Origin: Proteobacteria bacterium UBA964
GTDB lineage: Bacteria > Pseudomonadota > Gammaproteobacteria > Steroidobacterales > Steroidobacteraceae
Length of the DNA: 52,024 bases
NCBI GenBank assembly: GCA_002292945.1
Contig: DBCG01000061.1
Location: forward strand, 1-52,024
Reading direction: 5' to 3'
Each line of letters starts with the position of its first letter. Within the stretch, counting starts at the first letter, position 1. Below the pieces are notes generated by a model. It had not been told where the DNA came from and made no database searches. It worked only from the letters and a program-made list of their open reading frames with translations. The position numbers and the translations under genes are program-made. Below are positions 43,484-51,967 of the stretch, in pieces.

Positions 43484-44695
43484 TCAGCCGGCGACCTGCC
43501 GTGCTTTGAGGTCTGCGACCGCCGCCGCGTCGAATCCCAGATCGGCCAATATTTCATCACAATGCTCGCCGACGCGCGCGAGCATCCCGCCCTGCGTGGG
43601 CCGACGGCCGTCCATCTCGATGGGCAGGATGGGCAGGCGCGTTACCCGCCCGTCCGGCAGCGTGGTCGCGCCGAGGCTGCCATTGGCGGCCAGATGCGGG
43701 TCGTCGAACATCTCCTCCGGCTTGCCGATGGGCGCGAACGGCAGACCGGTACGCTCAAGGAGGGCCACCAGATCCGCCCGCATATAGCCCTTGAAGAGCT
43801 CACGCACCCGCGGCAGCAATACCTCGCGCTGCGCGACACGCTGTGCATTGGTCTTGAAGACGGGGTCGGCGCCCTCAGCCGTCCAACCGAAGGCCTCGCA
43901 GAACTTCTGCCAGAGACCATCCGAGACGATGCCGACGAACACCTGCTCGCCATCGGCTGTCTCGAAGACGTCATAGATCGCCCAAGCCGAGATGCGTACA
44001 GGCATCGGCTTGGCGGCTTGGCCGGTCACCGCCATCTGTGCCATGTGCTGACCGACCAGATAGACGGTGGTCTCGAAGAGCGCACTGCTCACTTTCTGGC
44101 CGCGGCCGGTGGCGTGACGTTGCTCGATCGCGGCGAGGATGGCGATGACGCCGAACATCCCGCCGGTCACGTCGATCACCGAGGTGCCAGCGCGCAACGG
44201 CCGGCCCGGCGGGCCGGTCATGTACGCGAGCCCACCCATCATCTGCGTCACCTCGTCGAGGGCTGTGCGGCTTTCATACGGGCCGCTCAAGAATCCCTTC
44301 TCGGAGCAATAGATCAGCCGCGGGTTGGCAGCCGACAGAGCCTCGTAGCCGAGCCCGAGCTTCTCCATGGTACCCGCGCGGAAGTTCTCCACGATCACAT
44401 CAGCCGAACCGCAGAGCCGCTGTGCGATACCGAGCCCCTCGGGCGACTTCAGGTCGAGACAAAGGCTCTTCTTGTTGCGGTTATACATGGGGAAGTAGCC
44501 CGCACCCGACCCCGGCAGATCACGCGTCGAGTCGCCACCGATGGGCTCGATGCGGATCACCTCGGCACCGAGCTCGGCGAGGATGGCGCCGACCGCCGGA
44601 CCCATGACCATATGGGTGAACTCGACCACGCGGATCCCGGCGAGCGGCAGCGGACCTGCGCCTGCAGGCGCAGATGAAACATCGACGGGGCTCAT
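43484..44695 (-). CDS. Class III (CaiB/BaiF) CoA-transferase
   Basis: Transfers CoA between carboxylic acids, about 403 residues from ATG 44695, which overlaps the lyase stop (ATGA). The N-terminus reads GIRVVEFTHMVMGPAVGAIL with AELGAEVIRIEP; NRNKKSLCLDLKSPEG follows. The catalytic Asp lies in TSVIDVTGGMFGVIAILAAI. Between a lyase and a glutaryl-CoA-dehydrogenase-like gene, plausible acceptors are (R)-citramalate or glutarate with succinyl-CoA as donor; this is inference. A longer reading upstream overlaps the lyase and is rejected. Confidence 0.87.
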   Translation of the reverse strand: MSPVDVSSAPAGAGPLPLAGIRVVEFTHMVMGPAVGAILAELGAEVIRIEPIGGDSTRDLPGSGAGYFPMYNRNKKSLCLDLKSPEGLGIAQRLCGSADVIVENFRAGTMEKLGLGYEALSAANPRLIYCSEKGFLSGPYESRTALDEVTQMMGGLAYMTGPPGRPLRAGTSVIDVTGGMFGVIAILAAIEQRHATGRGQKVSSALFETTVYLVGQHMAQMAVTGQAAKPMPVRISAWAIYDVFETADGEQVFVGIVSDGLWQKFCEAFGWTAEGADPVFKTNAQRVAQREVLLPRVRELFKGYMRADLVALLERTGLPFAPIGKPEEMFDDPHLAANGSLGATTLPDGRVTRLPILPIEMDGRRPTQGGMLARVGEHCDEILADLGFDAAAVADLKARQVAG

Positions 44696-45621
44696 GCGCG
44701 GGCCTCCAGGGTGAACCCGAGCGGCAACCCGGCGTCCGGCGTGAAGCCGTACAGCGGCTCGCCGGGCAGCGCCGCCCGCAGGATCTCGCGAACGCGCAGC
44801 AGCTTCGGCAGGTCGATCCCGGTCCGAAGACCCATCGCTTCCAACATGAACACGAGATCCTCGGTGACGATGTTGCCGGATGCGCCAGGCGCGAAAGGAC
44901 ATCCGCCGAGCCCGCCCAACGAACTGTCGAAGGTGGTGATGCCGACCTCAAGACCGGCCACCACGTTGGCGAGGCCTAGGCCGCGGGTGTTGTGCAAGTG
45001 CAGTCCCGATAGCGCATGCGTACCCACCGCCGCGTGCACCTGACGCACGAGCTCACGTACCTGCGCCGGGTTCGCATAGCCGCTGGTGTCGGCCAAGCCG
45101 ACCTCATCGCAGCCCGCCTGCATCAAGGCCTCGGCCAAGGCGACCACGCGCGAGGGCGACACCGAACCCTCGAGGGTGCATCCAAAGGCGGTCGAGAGAC
45201 CACCCTCGAACTTCGGGCGGCGCTCATGCGGCAGCGCACGGATCATCGCGGCGATGGCACGGGCTTCCTCCAACATCTGAGCATGCGTGCGCCGTACGTT
45301 CTTCAGGCTGTGGGTCTCGGAGACCGACAGCGGTAGTGTGATCTTGTGCGCACCCGCCTCAACCGCCGCCTCAGCGCCGCGAAGGTTGGGCACCAGGGCC
45401 GCCACGGTGAGCCCCGGGATCGTACGCGCATGGCGCACCACCTCGGCCGTGTCCGCGAGCTGCGGCAGGAGTTTCGCCGGTACGAAGCTGCCCACCTCGA
45501 TCTCGGTGACGCCAGCCGCAGCCTCAGCGTCGATCCAAGCTTTCTTGGTCTCGAGCGGGAGGACGGGCGCGATGCTCTGTAGGCCGTCGCGGGGACCGAC
45601 CTCGCTGATGAGGATGTTCAT
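44692..45621 (-). CDS. HMG-CoA lyase-family enzyme (possible (R)-citramalyl-CoA lyase)
   Basis: TIM-barrel lyase of 309 residues that cleaves a 3-hydroxyacyl-CoA. Active-site features are EVGPRDGLQS (catalytic Arg/Asp), the metal-binding HLHNTRGLGLAN (two His) and GLGGCPFAPGASGNIVTED with the catalytic Cys. The usual HxHDTY is HxHNTR here, a possible sign of changed specificity. It overlaps the small hydratase subunit gene (ATGA) and the CoA-transferase gene (ATGA). (R)-Citramalyl-CoA lyase of Chloroflexus belongs to this family and also neighbours a CaiB-type transferase, so pyruvate plus acetyl-CoA is a reasonable product guess. HMG-CoA itself cannot be excluded. Confidence 0.83.
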   Translation of the reverse strand: MNILISEVGPRDGLQSIAPVLPLETKKAWIDAEAAAGVTEIEVGSFVPAKLLPQLADTAEVVRHARTIPGLTVAALVPNLRGAEAAVEAGAHKITLPLSVSETHSLKNVRRTHAQMLEEARAIAAMIRALPHERRPKFEGGLSTAFGCTLEGSVSPSRVVALAEALMQAGCDEVGLADTSGYANPAQVRELVRQVHAAVGTHALSGLHLHNTRGLGLANVVAGLEVGITTFDSSLGGLGGCPFAPGASGNIVTEDLVFMLEAMGLRTGIDLPKLLRVREILRAALPGEPLYGFTPDAGLPLGFTLEARA

Positions 45622-46265
45622 AGGGGACGGTCCATGGCGGCAGCGTCGGGGTAGATCCAAGGGCGCGCCACACGGTCGGAGGCGAAGAAGGCATCGATGT
45701 CGGCGCGATGCTTGAGCGTGAGGTCGATGGCGTCGAGGCCCTCGAGCAGCATGGCTCGCGACTCCCCATCGAGCTCGAACGGATGCTGTGACGAGGGGGC
45801 TGCGTAGACCACGCCCTGCTCCACATCCACGGTGAGACGATGCGCCTGCGGATCGAGCACGATCCGGGAGGCGAGTTCCGCGACGGTCTCGACCGACAAA
45901 CGCACGGGCGCGAGACCATTGCGCACGCAGTTGCCTTCGAAGATCGGCGCGAACGAGGGGGCGATGATGACGCGGAACCCATACTCGCGCAGCGCCCAAA
46001 CCGCATGTTCGCGGCTCGAACCGCAACCGAAGTTGGCGCCACCGAGCAAGATGCGCGCACCGGCGTAGGGTGCCTGGTTGAGCACGAAACCCGGATCCGG
46101 TTCGCGCCCGCCGATGGCCGTGTAACGCCAGCCGGCGAACAGACCTGATGCAAGACCCGTCTTCGAGACGGTCTTCATCTCGCGCGATGGGATGATGGCG
46201 TCGGTGTCTATGTTGTCGCGCAGCAGTGGCGCTGCGACGGCGGTGATGCGGCGCATCGGCTCCAC
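45618..46265 (-). CDS. LeuD-like small subunit of a hydro-lyase/isomerase
   Basis: Swivel-domain subunit of the isopropylmalate isomerase family, 215 residues. Signatures are DNIDTDAIIPSREMKTVSKT, ILLGGANFGCGSSREHAVWA and FRVIIAPSFAPIFEGNCVRN, then GLAPVRLS. It starts 3 bases after the LeuC-like gene and pairs with it. No leuA or leuB is nearby, so a role other than leucine synthesis is likely. Confidence 0.87.
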   Translation of the reverse strand: MEPMRRITAVAAPLLRDNIDTDAIIPSREMKTVSKTGLASGLFAGWRYTAIGGREPDPGFVLNQAPYAGARILLGGANFGCGSSREHAVWALREYGFRVIIAPSFAPIFEGNCVRNGLAPVRLSVETVAELASRIVLDPQAHRLTVDVEQGVVYAAPSSQHPFELDGESRAMLLEGLDAIDLTLKHRADIDAFFASDRVARPWIYPDAAAMDRPL

Positions 46266-46268
46266 CAG

Positions 46269-47690
46269 TCAACCCTCCCCGGTCGCGAAGTCGCGCGGAT
46301 CCGTGATGCAGCCGGTGAGCGCGCTCGCGGCGACGGTCTCCGGGCTCGCGATGTGGGTGCGTGTCTCAGGGCCCTGACGGCTCTCGAAGTTGCGGTTCGT
46401 GGAGGACACCACACGCTCGCGGGGCCCGAAACTCTCGCCGCCAGCGAAAAAGCAGAGCGAACAGCCCGATTCGCGCCACTCGAAGCCGGCCTCGATGAAC
46501 ACTTTATCCAGCCCCTCCGCCTCGGCCGCGCGCTTGACCGACATCGAACCCGGCACACACAGCGCGCGCACACCGTGCGCCACCTTGCGCCCGCGGAGGA
46601 TCGTCGCGGCGCGACGCAGGTCTGAGAGTCGGCTGTTGGTGCAGGAACCGATGAACGCGCCCGTGACCGGCAGACCGATGAGCGATTGCCCGACCTCCAG
46701 ACCCATGTACTGCAAGGCGCGCGCATGCGCTTCCGGTGTGGTGCCGCTCGCCCCGCCCTGCGGCACACAGGCATCGATCGCCACAGCATGCTGCGGACTC
46801 GTGCCCCAAGTGACCATGGGGGAGACTTCACCGGCGTCGAGGACGATCTCGTGGTCAAAACGGGCCCCGGGGTCGCTCGCGAGCGAGCGCCACACCACCA
46901 TCGCCCGCTCGAAGAGCGCGCCCTGCGGCGCATATCGCCGCCCGCGCAGATAGCTGAAGGTCGTCTCATCCGGGGCGATGAGCGCGGTCATCGCCGCGAA
47001 CTCCGTGGCCATGTTGCAGAGGGTCATCCGCGCTTCCATGTCGAGCGCGCGTACCGCGCCGCCTGCGTACTCCACGGCGCACCCCCTCCCGCCTGCCGCA
47101 CCCTGCCGCGCCAAGATATGTAGCGCGAGGTCTTTGGCGGTGACCCCGGGGGCGAGCCGCCCCTCGACCGAGATGCGCATCGTGCGGGGCCGCTTGACGC
47201 GCAGTGTGCCGGTGGCGAGCGCGTGCTCGGCTTCGGTCGAACCGATGCCCCAAGCGAAAGCGCCCATCGCGCCTTGGGTGCAGGTGTGGCTATCCGGACA
47301 GACCACGGTCGTGCCAGGCAGGACAAGACCGAGTTCCGGCGAGATCACATGGACGATCCCTTGCAAGGGGTCGCGCACATCGAAGACGCGGATGCCTGCG
47401 GCCTCGGCGGCCGAACGGGTCTCGAGGATGAAGGCCGAACCTCCCGGCATCCGAGTCGAATCGCCGCGACCGGGCGTGGTATCGACGATGTGGTCCATGG
47501 TGCAGAAGACCCGCGAGGGGTCGAGAACGGGGCGGCTTGCCTCCGCCAGACTCTTGAGGGCGACCGAACCGGTGCGCTCATGCAGGAATATGCGGTCGGT
47601 CGCGATCAGCGACGACCCGTCGCCGAGGTCGCGGACGACATGTGGGTCCCAGATCTTCTCGAACAGGCTGCGCGGCCCCATGGGTACCAT
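46269..47690 (-). CDS. LeuC-like large subunit of an aconitase-family hydro-lyase/isomerase
   Basis: Iron-sulfur subunit, 473 residues, of the isopropylmalate isomerase type. The [4Fe-4S] ligands are present: Cys in GAFIGSCTNSRLSDLRRAAT and two Cys in ESGCSLCFFAGGES. VCPDSHTCTQGAMGAFAWGI and VVSSTNRNFESRQGP are family signatures. Relatives with this architecture also interconvert citraconate and (R)-citramalate or methylmalate. It leads the lyase/CoA-transferase/dehydrogenase operon, 56 bases after the GltS-type gene. Confidence 0.9.
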   Translation of the reverse strand: MVPMGPRSLFEKIWDPHVVRDLGDGSSLIATDRIFLHERTGSVALKSLAEASRPVLDPSRVFCTMDHIVDTTPGRGDSTRMPGGSAFILETRSAAEAAGIRVFDVRDPLQGIVHVISPELGLVLPGTTVVCPDSHTCTQGAMGAFAWGIGSTEAEHALATGTLRVKRPRTMRISVEGRLAPGVTAKDLALHILARQGAAGGRGCAVEYAGGAVRALDMEARMTLCNMATEFAAMTALIAPDETTFSYLRGRRYAPQGALFERAMVVWRSLASDPGARFDHEIVLDAGEVSPMVTWGTSPQHAVAIDACVPQGGASGTTPEAHARALQYMGLEVGQSLIGLPVTGAFIGSCTNSRLSDLRRAATILRGRKVAHGVRALCVPGSMSVKRAAEAEGLDKVFIEAGFEWRESGCSLCFFAGGESFGPRERVVSSTNRNFESRQGPETRTHIASPETVAASALTGCITDPRDFATGEG

Positions 47691-47746
47691 TCTACGCCCC
47701 CCGGCTGGCCGATGCCCGTACCGGTCGTGCCCTCAGCCGAGCAGCC

Positions 47747-48955
47747 TCAGCCAAGCAGGTTGAGGAAGGCGTTGATGATGAGCGCGTTGGTGAAGTCGAT
47801 GAAGAATGCGCCCACCACCGGTGCCACGAGGAAGGCCCGCGGTGCCACGCCGTGCCGGGCCACCAGCGTGCGCATCACTGCCAGCGCGGTCGCCGTGGTG
47901 CCGAGCATGAACCCGGTGAAGCCACCGGACATCACCGCCGCGTCGTAATCGCGGCCCATCAGCCGATAGACGAGGCGCAACCCCAAAGCGATCAAGGCGA
48001 CCTGCAAGGCAAGATTGACCAGCAGCGGCAGTGCTACACCATGCAACCTGCTCAGATCGAGCGTCATCAGCCACATGGCCAAGAACAACGACAAGGCGAT
48101 CGCACCCAGCGCTTCGATGACCGCCGGATCCGGCCGCAGGCGCCCGAGCAACGGCCCCGCATTGGTCACCACGGCAGCGAGCAACATCGCCCCGATATAC
48201 CCAGGCAGCGTGATGCCGGTCCGCTCGATCAATGAACTCACCCACTGCCCGACGACGACGATGCCGAGCAGCAACGCGACCGCCGTGAATGCAGAACCCT
48301 CGGTCGCCCGGATGGTGCCCGTGTCATCGAGAGGGGCCGGATCGGTCGACAGGTCCGTGGCCGCCGATTGCGACGTCGTACGCGTCGACCCACGCAGCCC
48401 TTCAGTTCGCATCAAGCGGACGACCAGGGGTCCGCCGACCAATCCACCGAGCACGATGCCTGCTGTGGCGCTCGCGACCGCGATCGCACCGGCGCCGACG
48501 ACGCCCGCCTGCTCGAAGAGCGGCGCGAAGGCTGCGCCGGTCGCTGGGCCGCCAGTGAGGGTGACCGCGCCGACCAGCACTCCGAACAGCGGCGGCAGAC
48601 CGAACATCGCCGCCACAGCGATGCCGACCACGCTCTGCAGCACTGCAAATCCGCTGCAGAGCGCAAGGAAGACCAGTACTTGGGGCCCGCCGCGCCGCAG
48701 CAGCTCGAGCCGCGCGGCGAAGCCAAGGGTCGCGAAGAACGCGACCAACAGCGGCTTTTGCAACAAGGTATCGAAGGTCAGGACCGGCCCGCCGAGCGAC
48801 TTGCTACCGAGCAACAACAGTGCCACCAATAGCCCACCCACCACCGGCGGCGGGATGCTGAAGCGTTCGAGGACACCCACCTTGGAGCAGAGCCATTGGC
48901 CCGCCAACACCACCGCGCCCGCGAGCGCCAGCGTCTGCATGAAATCGAGCGTCAC
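47747..48955 (-). CDS. gltS: GltS-type sodium/glutamate symporter
   Basis: Inner-membrane Na+-coupled carrier of 402 residues with about ten or more hydrophobic segments and the two-repeat GltS pattern (TLTGGPATGAAFAPLFEQAG in the first half; MSGGFTGFMLGTTATALAVM in the second). The start is GTG 48955, overlapping the pabB stop (GTGA). The family imports glutamate; next to a C5-dicarboxylate-like pathway it might carry a related diacid instead (inference). Confidence 0.88.
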   Translation of the reverse strand: MTLDFMQTLALAGAVVLAGQWLCSKVGVLERFSIPPPVVGGLLVALLLLGSKSLGGPVLTFDTLLQKPLLVAFFATLGFAARLELLRRGGPQVLVFLALCSGFAVLQSVVGIAVAAMFGLPPLFGVLVGAVTLTGGPATGAAFAPLFEQAGVVGAGAIAVASATAGIVLGGLVGGPLVVRLMRTEGLRGSTRTTSQSAATDLSTDPAPLDDTGTIRATEGSAFTAVALLLGIVVVGQWVSSLIERTGITLPGYIGAMLLAAVVTNAGPLLGRLRPDPAVIEALGAIALSLFLAMWLMTLDLSRLHGVALPLLVNLALQVALIALGLRLVYRLMGRDYDAAVMSGGFTGFMLGTTATALAVMRTLVARHGVAPRAFLVAPVVGAFFIDFTNALIINAFLNLLG

Positions 48956-50271
48956 CCGTCACCTCCTGAAGCGACCTCTGATATCGATGACCGACCATCG
49001 CGCAACCCCCGCAGAGGCGCCGACTTGGCCTGAGCCTCCGCCCACTCGCCCTCAGCGGTCGAATCGTGGACGATCCCGCCGCCGATGTCCCATCGCGCTT
49101 CATCGCCCGAGATCTGCAGCGTGCGGATGACCACGCTGAACGAAGCGTCGCCCGAGGGATCGAGCCAACCGATCGCGCCGCCGTAGAGACCGCGGGGTCC
49201 GGACTCGAGCTCGTGGATCATGCGACACGCCTCGATCTTCGGCGCGCCGGTCATCGAACCGGGCGGGAACGCCGCCGCGAACACATCGAACACATCGAGG
49301 CCGCTGCGCAGCTCACCCGTGATCGTCGAGGTCATCTGCGCGACGCTGGCGTAGCGCTCGACCTCCCACAAAGATTCTGCCCGGACGCTGCCGGCGACGC
49401 AGACCCTACCAAGATCGTTGCGCACAAGATCTGCGATCATCACGTTCTCGGCGCGGTCTTTCGAGGAGGACGCGAGCTCTCGCATCAGCGCCTCTGCGGT
49501 CTCCGGCGTGATACGGCGCGTGCCCTTCATGGGTCGCGCCGTGACCTCTCGACCCCGCAGCGCGAAGAAGCGCTCCGGACTCGCCGACAACAACTCGAGT
49601 CCCGGTCGATCACCGCGTCCCGGCAGGTGCAGCCACGCGCCATGATCCACAGGGTGCTGCGACATCAGCCAAGCGAAGAGCGCCGCCGGGTCCTCCGGAG
49701 GCGCGAAACGCAACGGGAAAGTCAGACAGAGTTGATACAGACGCCCCGCAGCGATGGCCTCTCGGGCTTTTTCGACAGCGCTGGCGTGCCAACGCTCACG
49801 TCCGTCCCCCTCCTCCGATGAAACAGCCTGCCCCTGCGACGACACGGTCGGGTGCAGCTGCGGCATCGCCGTCGGTGCTCCCCAGCCGCCGGGCGTCTCA
49901 TCTGATGGGGCAAGCTGCTGCAAAGATCTCGCAGACCATAACTGGAGGCGCGGCAGCGCACGCCAGTCAGGGTGCACGGGCACCGTTTCGAACTCGGCGA
50001 CGGCCTCATGGGTGGCGAGCAGCAAGAGGCCGCAGGCGCCCTGAGAGAACGCCAGTCGAGCAGCCTCTCGCAAGCGCTCGATGACCGGTTTTTGCCCAGG
50101 ATCTGTGTCGGAACTCCATTCCAACGCCAGACCGTCGGCCAACAAGGAACGCCGACCGAGCTCCGGATGACCGAGCGCCGAGACCAAGCAGGCGAACGGC
50201 TCACCCCGGGCGCGCAGCGCCTCGGCCGCAGACCGCAGATCGCGCAGCGTGGGCGGCGATACGGAGGTCAC
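48952..50271 (-). CDS. pabB: Aminodeoxychorismate synthase component I PabB
   Basis: Makes 4-amino-4-deoxychorismate for folate synthesis, about 439 residues. The chorismate-binding domain covers the C-terminal half: TARPMKGTRRITPETAEALM (the Lys in the KGT motif marks PabB rather than anthranilate synthase), ENVMIADLVRNDLGRVCVAG, FPPGSMTGAPKIEACRMIHE and DIGGGIVHDSTAEGEWAEA. The start is GTG 50271, which overlaps the pabC stop (GTGA); a longer reading from 50313 is possible. Confidence 0.92.
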   Translation of the reverse strand: MTSVSPPTLRDLRSAAEALRARGEPFACLVSALGHPELGRRSLLADGLALEWSSDTDPGQKPVIERLREAARLAFSQGACGLLLLATHEAVAEFETVPVHPDWRALPRLQLWSARSLQQLAPSDETPGGWGAPTAMPQLHPTVSSQGQAVSSEEGDGRERWHASAVEKAREAIAAGRLYQLCLTFPLRFAPPEDPAALFAWLMSQHPVDHGAWLHLPGRGDRPGLELLSASPERFFALRGREVTARPMKGTRRITPETAEALMRELASSSKDRAENVMIADLVRNDLGRVCVAGSVRAESLWEVERYASVAQMTSTITGELRSGLDVFDVFAAAFPPGSMTGAPKIEACRMIHELESGPRGLYGGAIGWLDPSGDASFSVVIRTLQISGDEARWDIGGGIVHDSTAEGEWAEAQAKSAPLRGLRDGRSSISEVASGGDG

Positions 50272-51113
50272 GGCGATCCAGACCGATGATGCGCCAAGAG
50301 CTTGGCGCGCCACTCAGCGGCGACCCGCAACGATCGCCCCGTCGGCAAGACCGTCCCATCGACGCTGCCTACCGCGACCGCGAGTCGAAGCGCGCTCAAC
50401 AATACGAGCCCCTCGATCGGCGCCGCAGCGCCCGGCTTCAGGTCATCGCTGCGCAGCTCACCTGAATCGATCGCAACGCCTGTCTCACGGAGCGTGGCGA
50501 GGGTCACGCTCGGCAACACGGCGGGCGAATCGCTGCTCGACCAACGGCCGTCACGGCACCAGACCAACGCACTGGTCGCACCCTCAAGCAGACAGCCGTC
50601 GCGCACCAACAGCGCTTCTGCGGCGCCCTGTGCGAAAGCCTCGCGCCGCGCCATGATCGACCAGTGATAGCTCGCGGATTTCCCCAAGAGCCCGAGGCCC
50701 GGATGGGGGAACGAGGCGGTCACCGACGCCACACCGGCCTCGATCGAAGACGGAGATGGGTTGTGGCGACCCCATTCGCCAAGCGCCTGCCAACGCTCGC
50801 CCACCGCATCGAGCGCGAGGAGCAACCGCAGCCGACCAGACGGGAATTCATCGAAGACCGGCATCATCGTCTCGACACAGCGTTGCGCTGCGGACGATGC
50901 GTTCTGCGCGGCCTCGGGGCCCAGTCCTGCGGCGACCGACCGCGACAGGCGATCGAGGTGAGCCTTGAGCGCCATGGGACGACCGTCCTGCACCCGCAGG
51001 GTCTCGAACCAACCTTCCCCGGCGGTCACCAGGGAGCTGGTGGGGGCGAACACGGACTCCCCTGGCGCGAGCCAGCGGTCATCGAGGCAGTAACGATTGG
51101 GGGGTGTGGTCAC
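50268..51113 (-). CDS. pabC: Aminodeoxychorismate lyase PabC
   Basis: PLP enzyme that converts aminodeoxychorismate to 4-aminobenzoate and pyruvate; about 281 residues. It belongs to the class IV aminotransferase fold. The Schiff-base Lys lies in GLGLLGKSASYHWSIMARRE, followed by the PLP-contacting DGCLLEGATSALVW. The start is placed at GTG 51113 because the longer reading runs into the tRNA gene 25 bases upstream. No strong ribosome site. It is co-oriented with pabB. Confidence 0.85.
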   Translation of the reverse strand: MTTPPNRYCLDDRWLAPGESVFAPTSSLVTAGEGWFETLRVQDGRPMALKAHLDRLSRSVAAGLGPEAAQNASSAAQRCVETMMPVFDEFPSGRLRLLLALDAVGERWQALGEWGRHNPSPSSIEAGVASVTASFPHPGLGLLGKSASYHWSIMARREAFAQGAAEALLVRDGCLLEGATSALVWCRDGRWSSSDSPAVLPSVTLATLRETGVAIDSGELRSDDLKPGAAAPIEGLVLLSALRLAVAVGSVDGTVLPTGRSLRVAAEWRAKLLAHHRSGSP

Positions 51114-51137
51114 TGGCGAAAGATGCGCCAAGAAAGA

Positions 51138-51214
51138 TGGTCGGGACGCCGAGATTTGAACTCGGGACCCCTTGCACCCCATGCAAGTGCGCTACCAGAC
51201 TGCGCCACGTCCCG
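51138..51214 (-). tRNA. tRNA-Pro (anticodon GGG)
   Basis: Full cloverleaf on the minus strand. The acceptor stem CGGGACG pairs with CGTCCCG, the discriminator is A, and CCA is encoded. The D-arm region is GCGCAGTCTGGTAGCGC. The anticodon arm CTTGC-ATGGGGT-GCAAG gives anticodon GGG, and the T-arm contains GAGTTCAAATCTC. It sits between the MerR-family gene and pabC; tRNA-Pro(GGG) after ihfA-merR is a known gammaproteobacterial arrangement. Confidence 0.97.
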
Positions 51215-51283
51215 TCCGACCGACTGTGAGAAGTATAACGCGCCCGAGTGGCGAACGTCGCCCCGCGAGTCCGTGAACACGGA

Positions 51284-51640
51284 TCAACGCCGCAGCAGCC
51301 GCAGGATCTCCTCGAGTTCGAGCCTCGCCTGGCGGATGATCTGCTGGCTCTGGGTGCTGTCGCTGCGGGCCTCTTCGCCCGTGAGCTTGTTGCGCGCACC
51401 GCCGATCGTGAAGCCCTGCTCGTAGAGCAGGCCCCGGATCTGGCGGATGACGATGACATCCTGGCGCTGGTAATAGCGGCGGTTGCCGCGGCGCTTCACG
51501 GGCTTGAGCTGCGGGAACTCCTGCTCCCAATAACGCAGCACATGCGGCTTGACGCCGCACAACTCGGCGACCTCACCGATGGTGAAATACCGCTTGCCGG
51601 GGATCGCCGGCAGCTCGTCGTTATTCTTGGCTTCCAGCAT
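51284..51640 (-). CDS. MerR-family transcriptional regulator downstream of ihfA
   Basis: DNA-binding protein of 118 residues. The winged helix reads RYFTIGEVAELCGVKPHVLR, YWEQEFPQLKPVKRRGNRRY and YQRQDVIVIRQIRGLLYEQG. A short C-terminal coiled coil (SQQIIRQARLELEEILRLLR) lacks metal-binding Cys, so no MerR-type metal sensor is implied. It overlaps the end of ihfA by 20 bases. Confidence 0.92.
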   Translation of the reverse strand: MLEAKNNDELPAIPGKRYFTIGEVAELCGVKPHVLRYWEQEFPQLKPVKRRGNRRYYQRQDVIVIRQIRGLLYEQGFTIGGARNKLTGEEARSDSTQSQQIIRQARLELEEILRLLRR

Positions 51641-51920
51641 ACGCTTCGACGCGAGCCTTCAGTTTTTGCCCAGGGCGGAAAGTGACCACCCGCCGCGCGC
51701 TGATGGGGATCTCTTCCCCGGTCTTGGGGTTGCGACCGGGGCGCTGGTTCTTGTCGCGCAGGTCGAAATTGCCGAAACCTGACAGCTTGACCTGCGAACC
51801 GGTCGACAGCGCTTCGCGAACCTCTTCAAAGAAAAGGTCCACCAGTTCACGCGCCTCGCGTTTGTTGAGGCCGAGCTGGTTGAACAGCGCCTCTGCCATC
51901 TCGGCCTTGGTCAATGCCAT
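51621..51920 (-). CDS. ihfA: Integration host factor alpha subunit IhfA
   Basis: DNA-bending protein, 99 residues from ATG 51920. Motifs are ALTKAEMAEALFNQLGLNKR, VKLSGFGNFDLRDKNQRPGR and NPKTGEEIPISARRVVTFRP, the last with the Pro intercalation loop. IHF commonly helps sigma-54 activators contact distant promoters, so it may assist the flagellar promoters here (general knowledge, not shown). An upstream in-frame ATG (51971) overlaps the pheT end. Confidence 0.96.
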   Translation of the reverse strand: MALTKAEMAEALFNQLGLNKREARELVDLFFEEVREALSTGSQVKLSGFGNFDLRDKNQRPGRNPKTGEEIPISARRVVTFRPGQKLKARVEAYAGSQE

Positions 51921-51967
51921 CGTTTCGTATTCTTGTGTCTGTGACGCCGATACTGTCCCGCCGCGAA

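Noticed and set aside
45619..46272. Long N-terminal extension of the lyase reading frame
   Set aside because: It is the out-of-frame shadow of the LeuD-like gene. The ATG at 45621 overlaps the LeuD stop and begins the conserved EVGPRDGLQ region.
45618..47690. leuCD for leucine biosynthesis
   Set aside because: Not excluded, but there is no leuA or leuB nearby and the pair is tightly linked to a lyase, a CoA-transferase and an acyl-CoA dehydrogenase. The symbols leuC and leuD were therefore withheld.
51114..51182. Longer N-terminus of PabC
   Set aside because: The extra codons come from the tRNA-Pro(GGG) gene, whose structure is complete with an encoded CCA.
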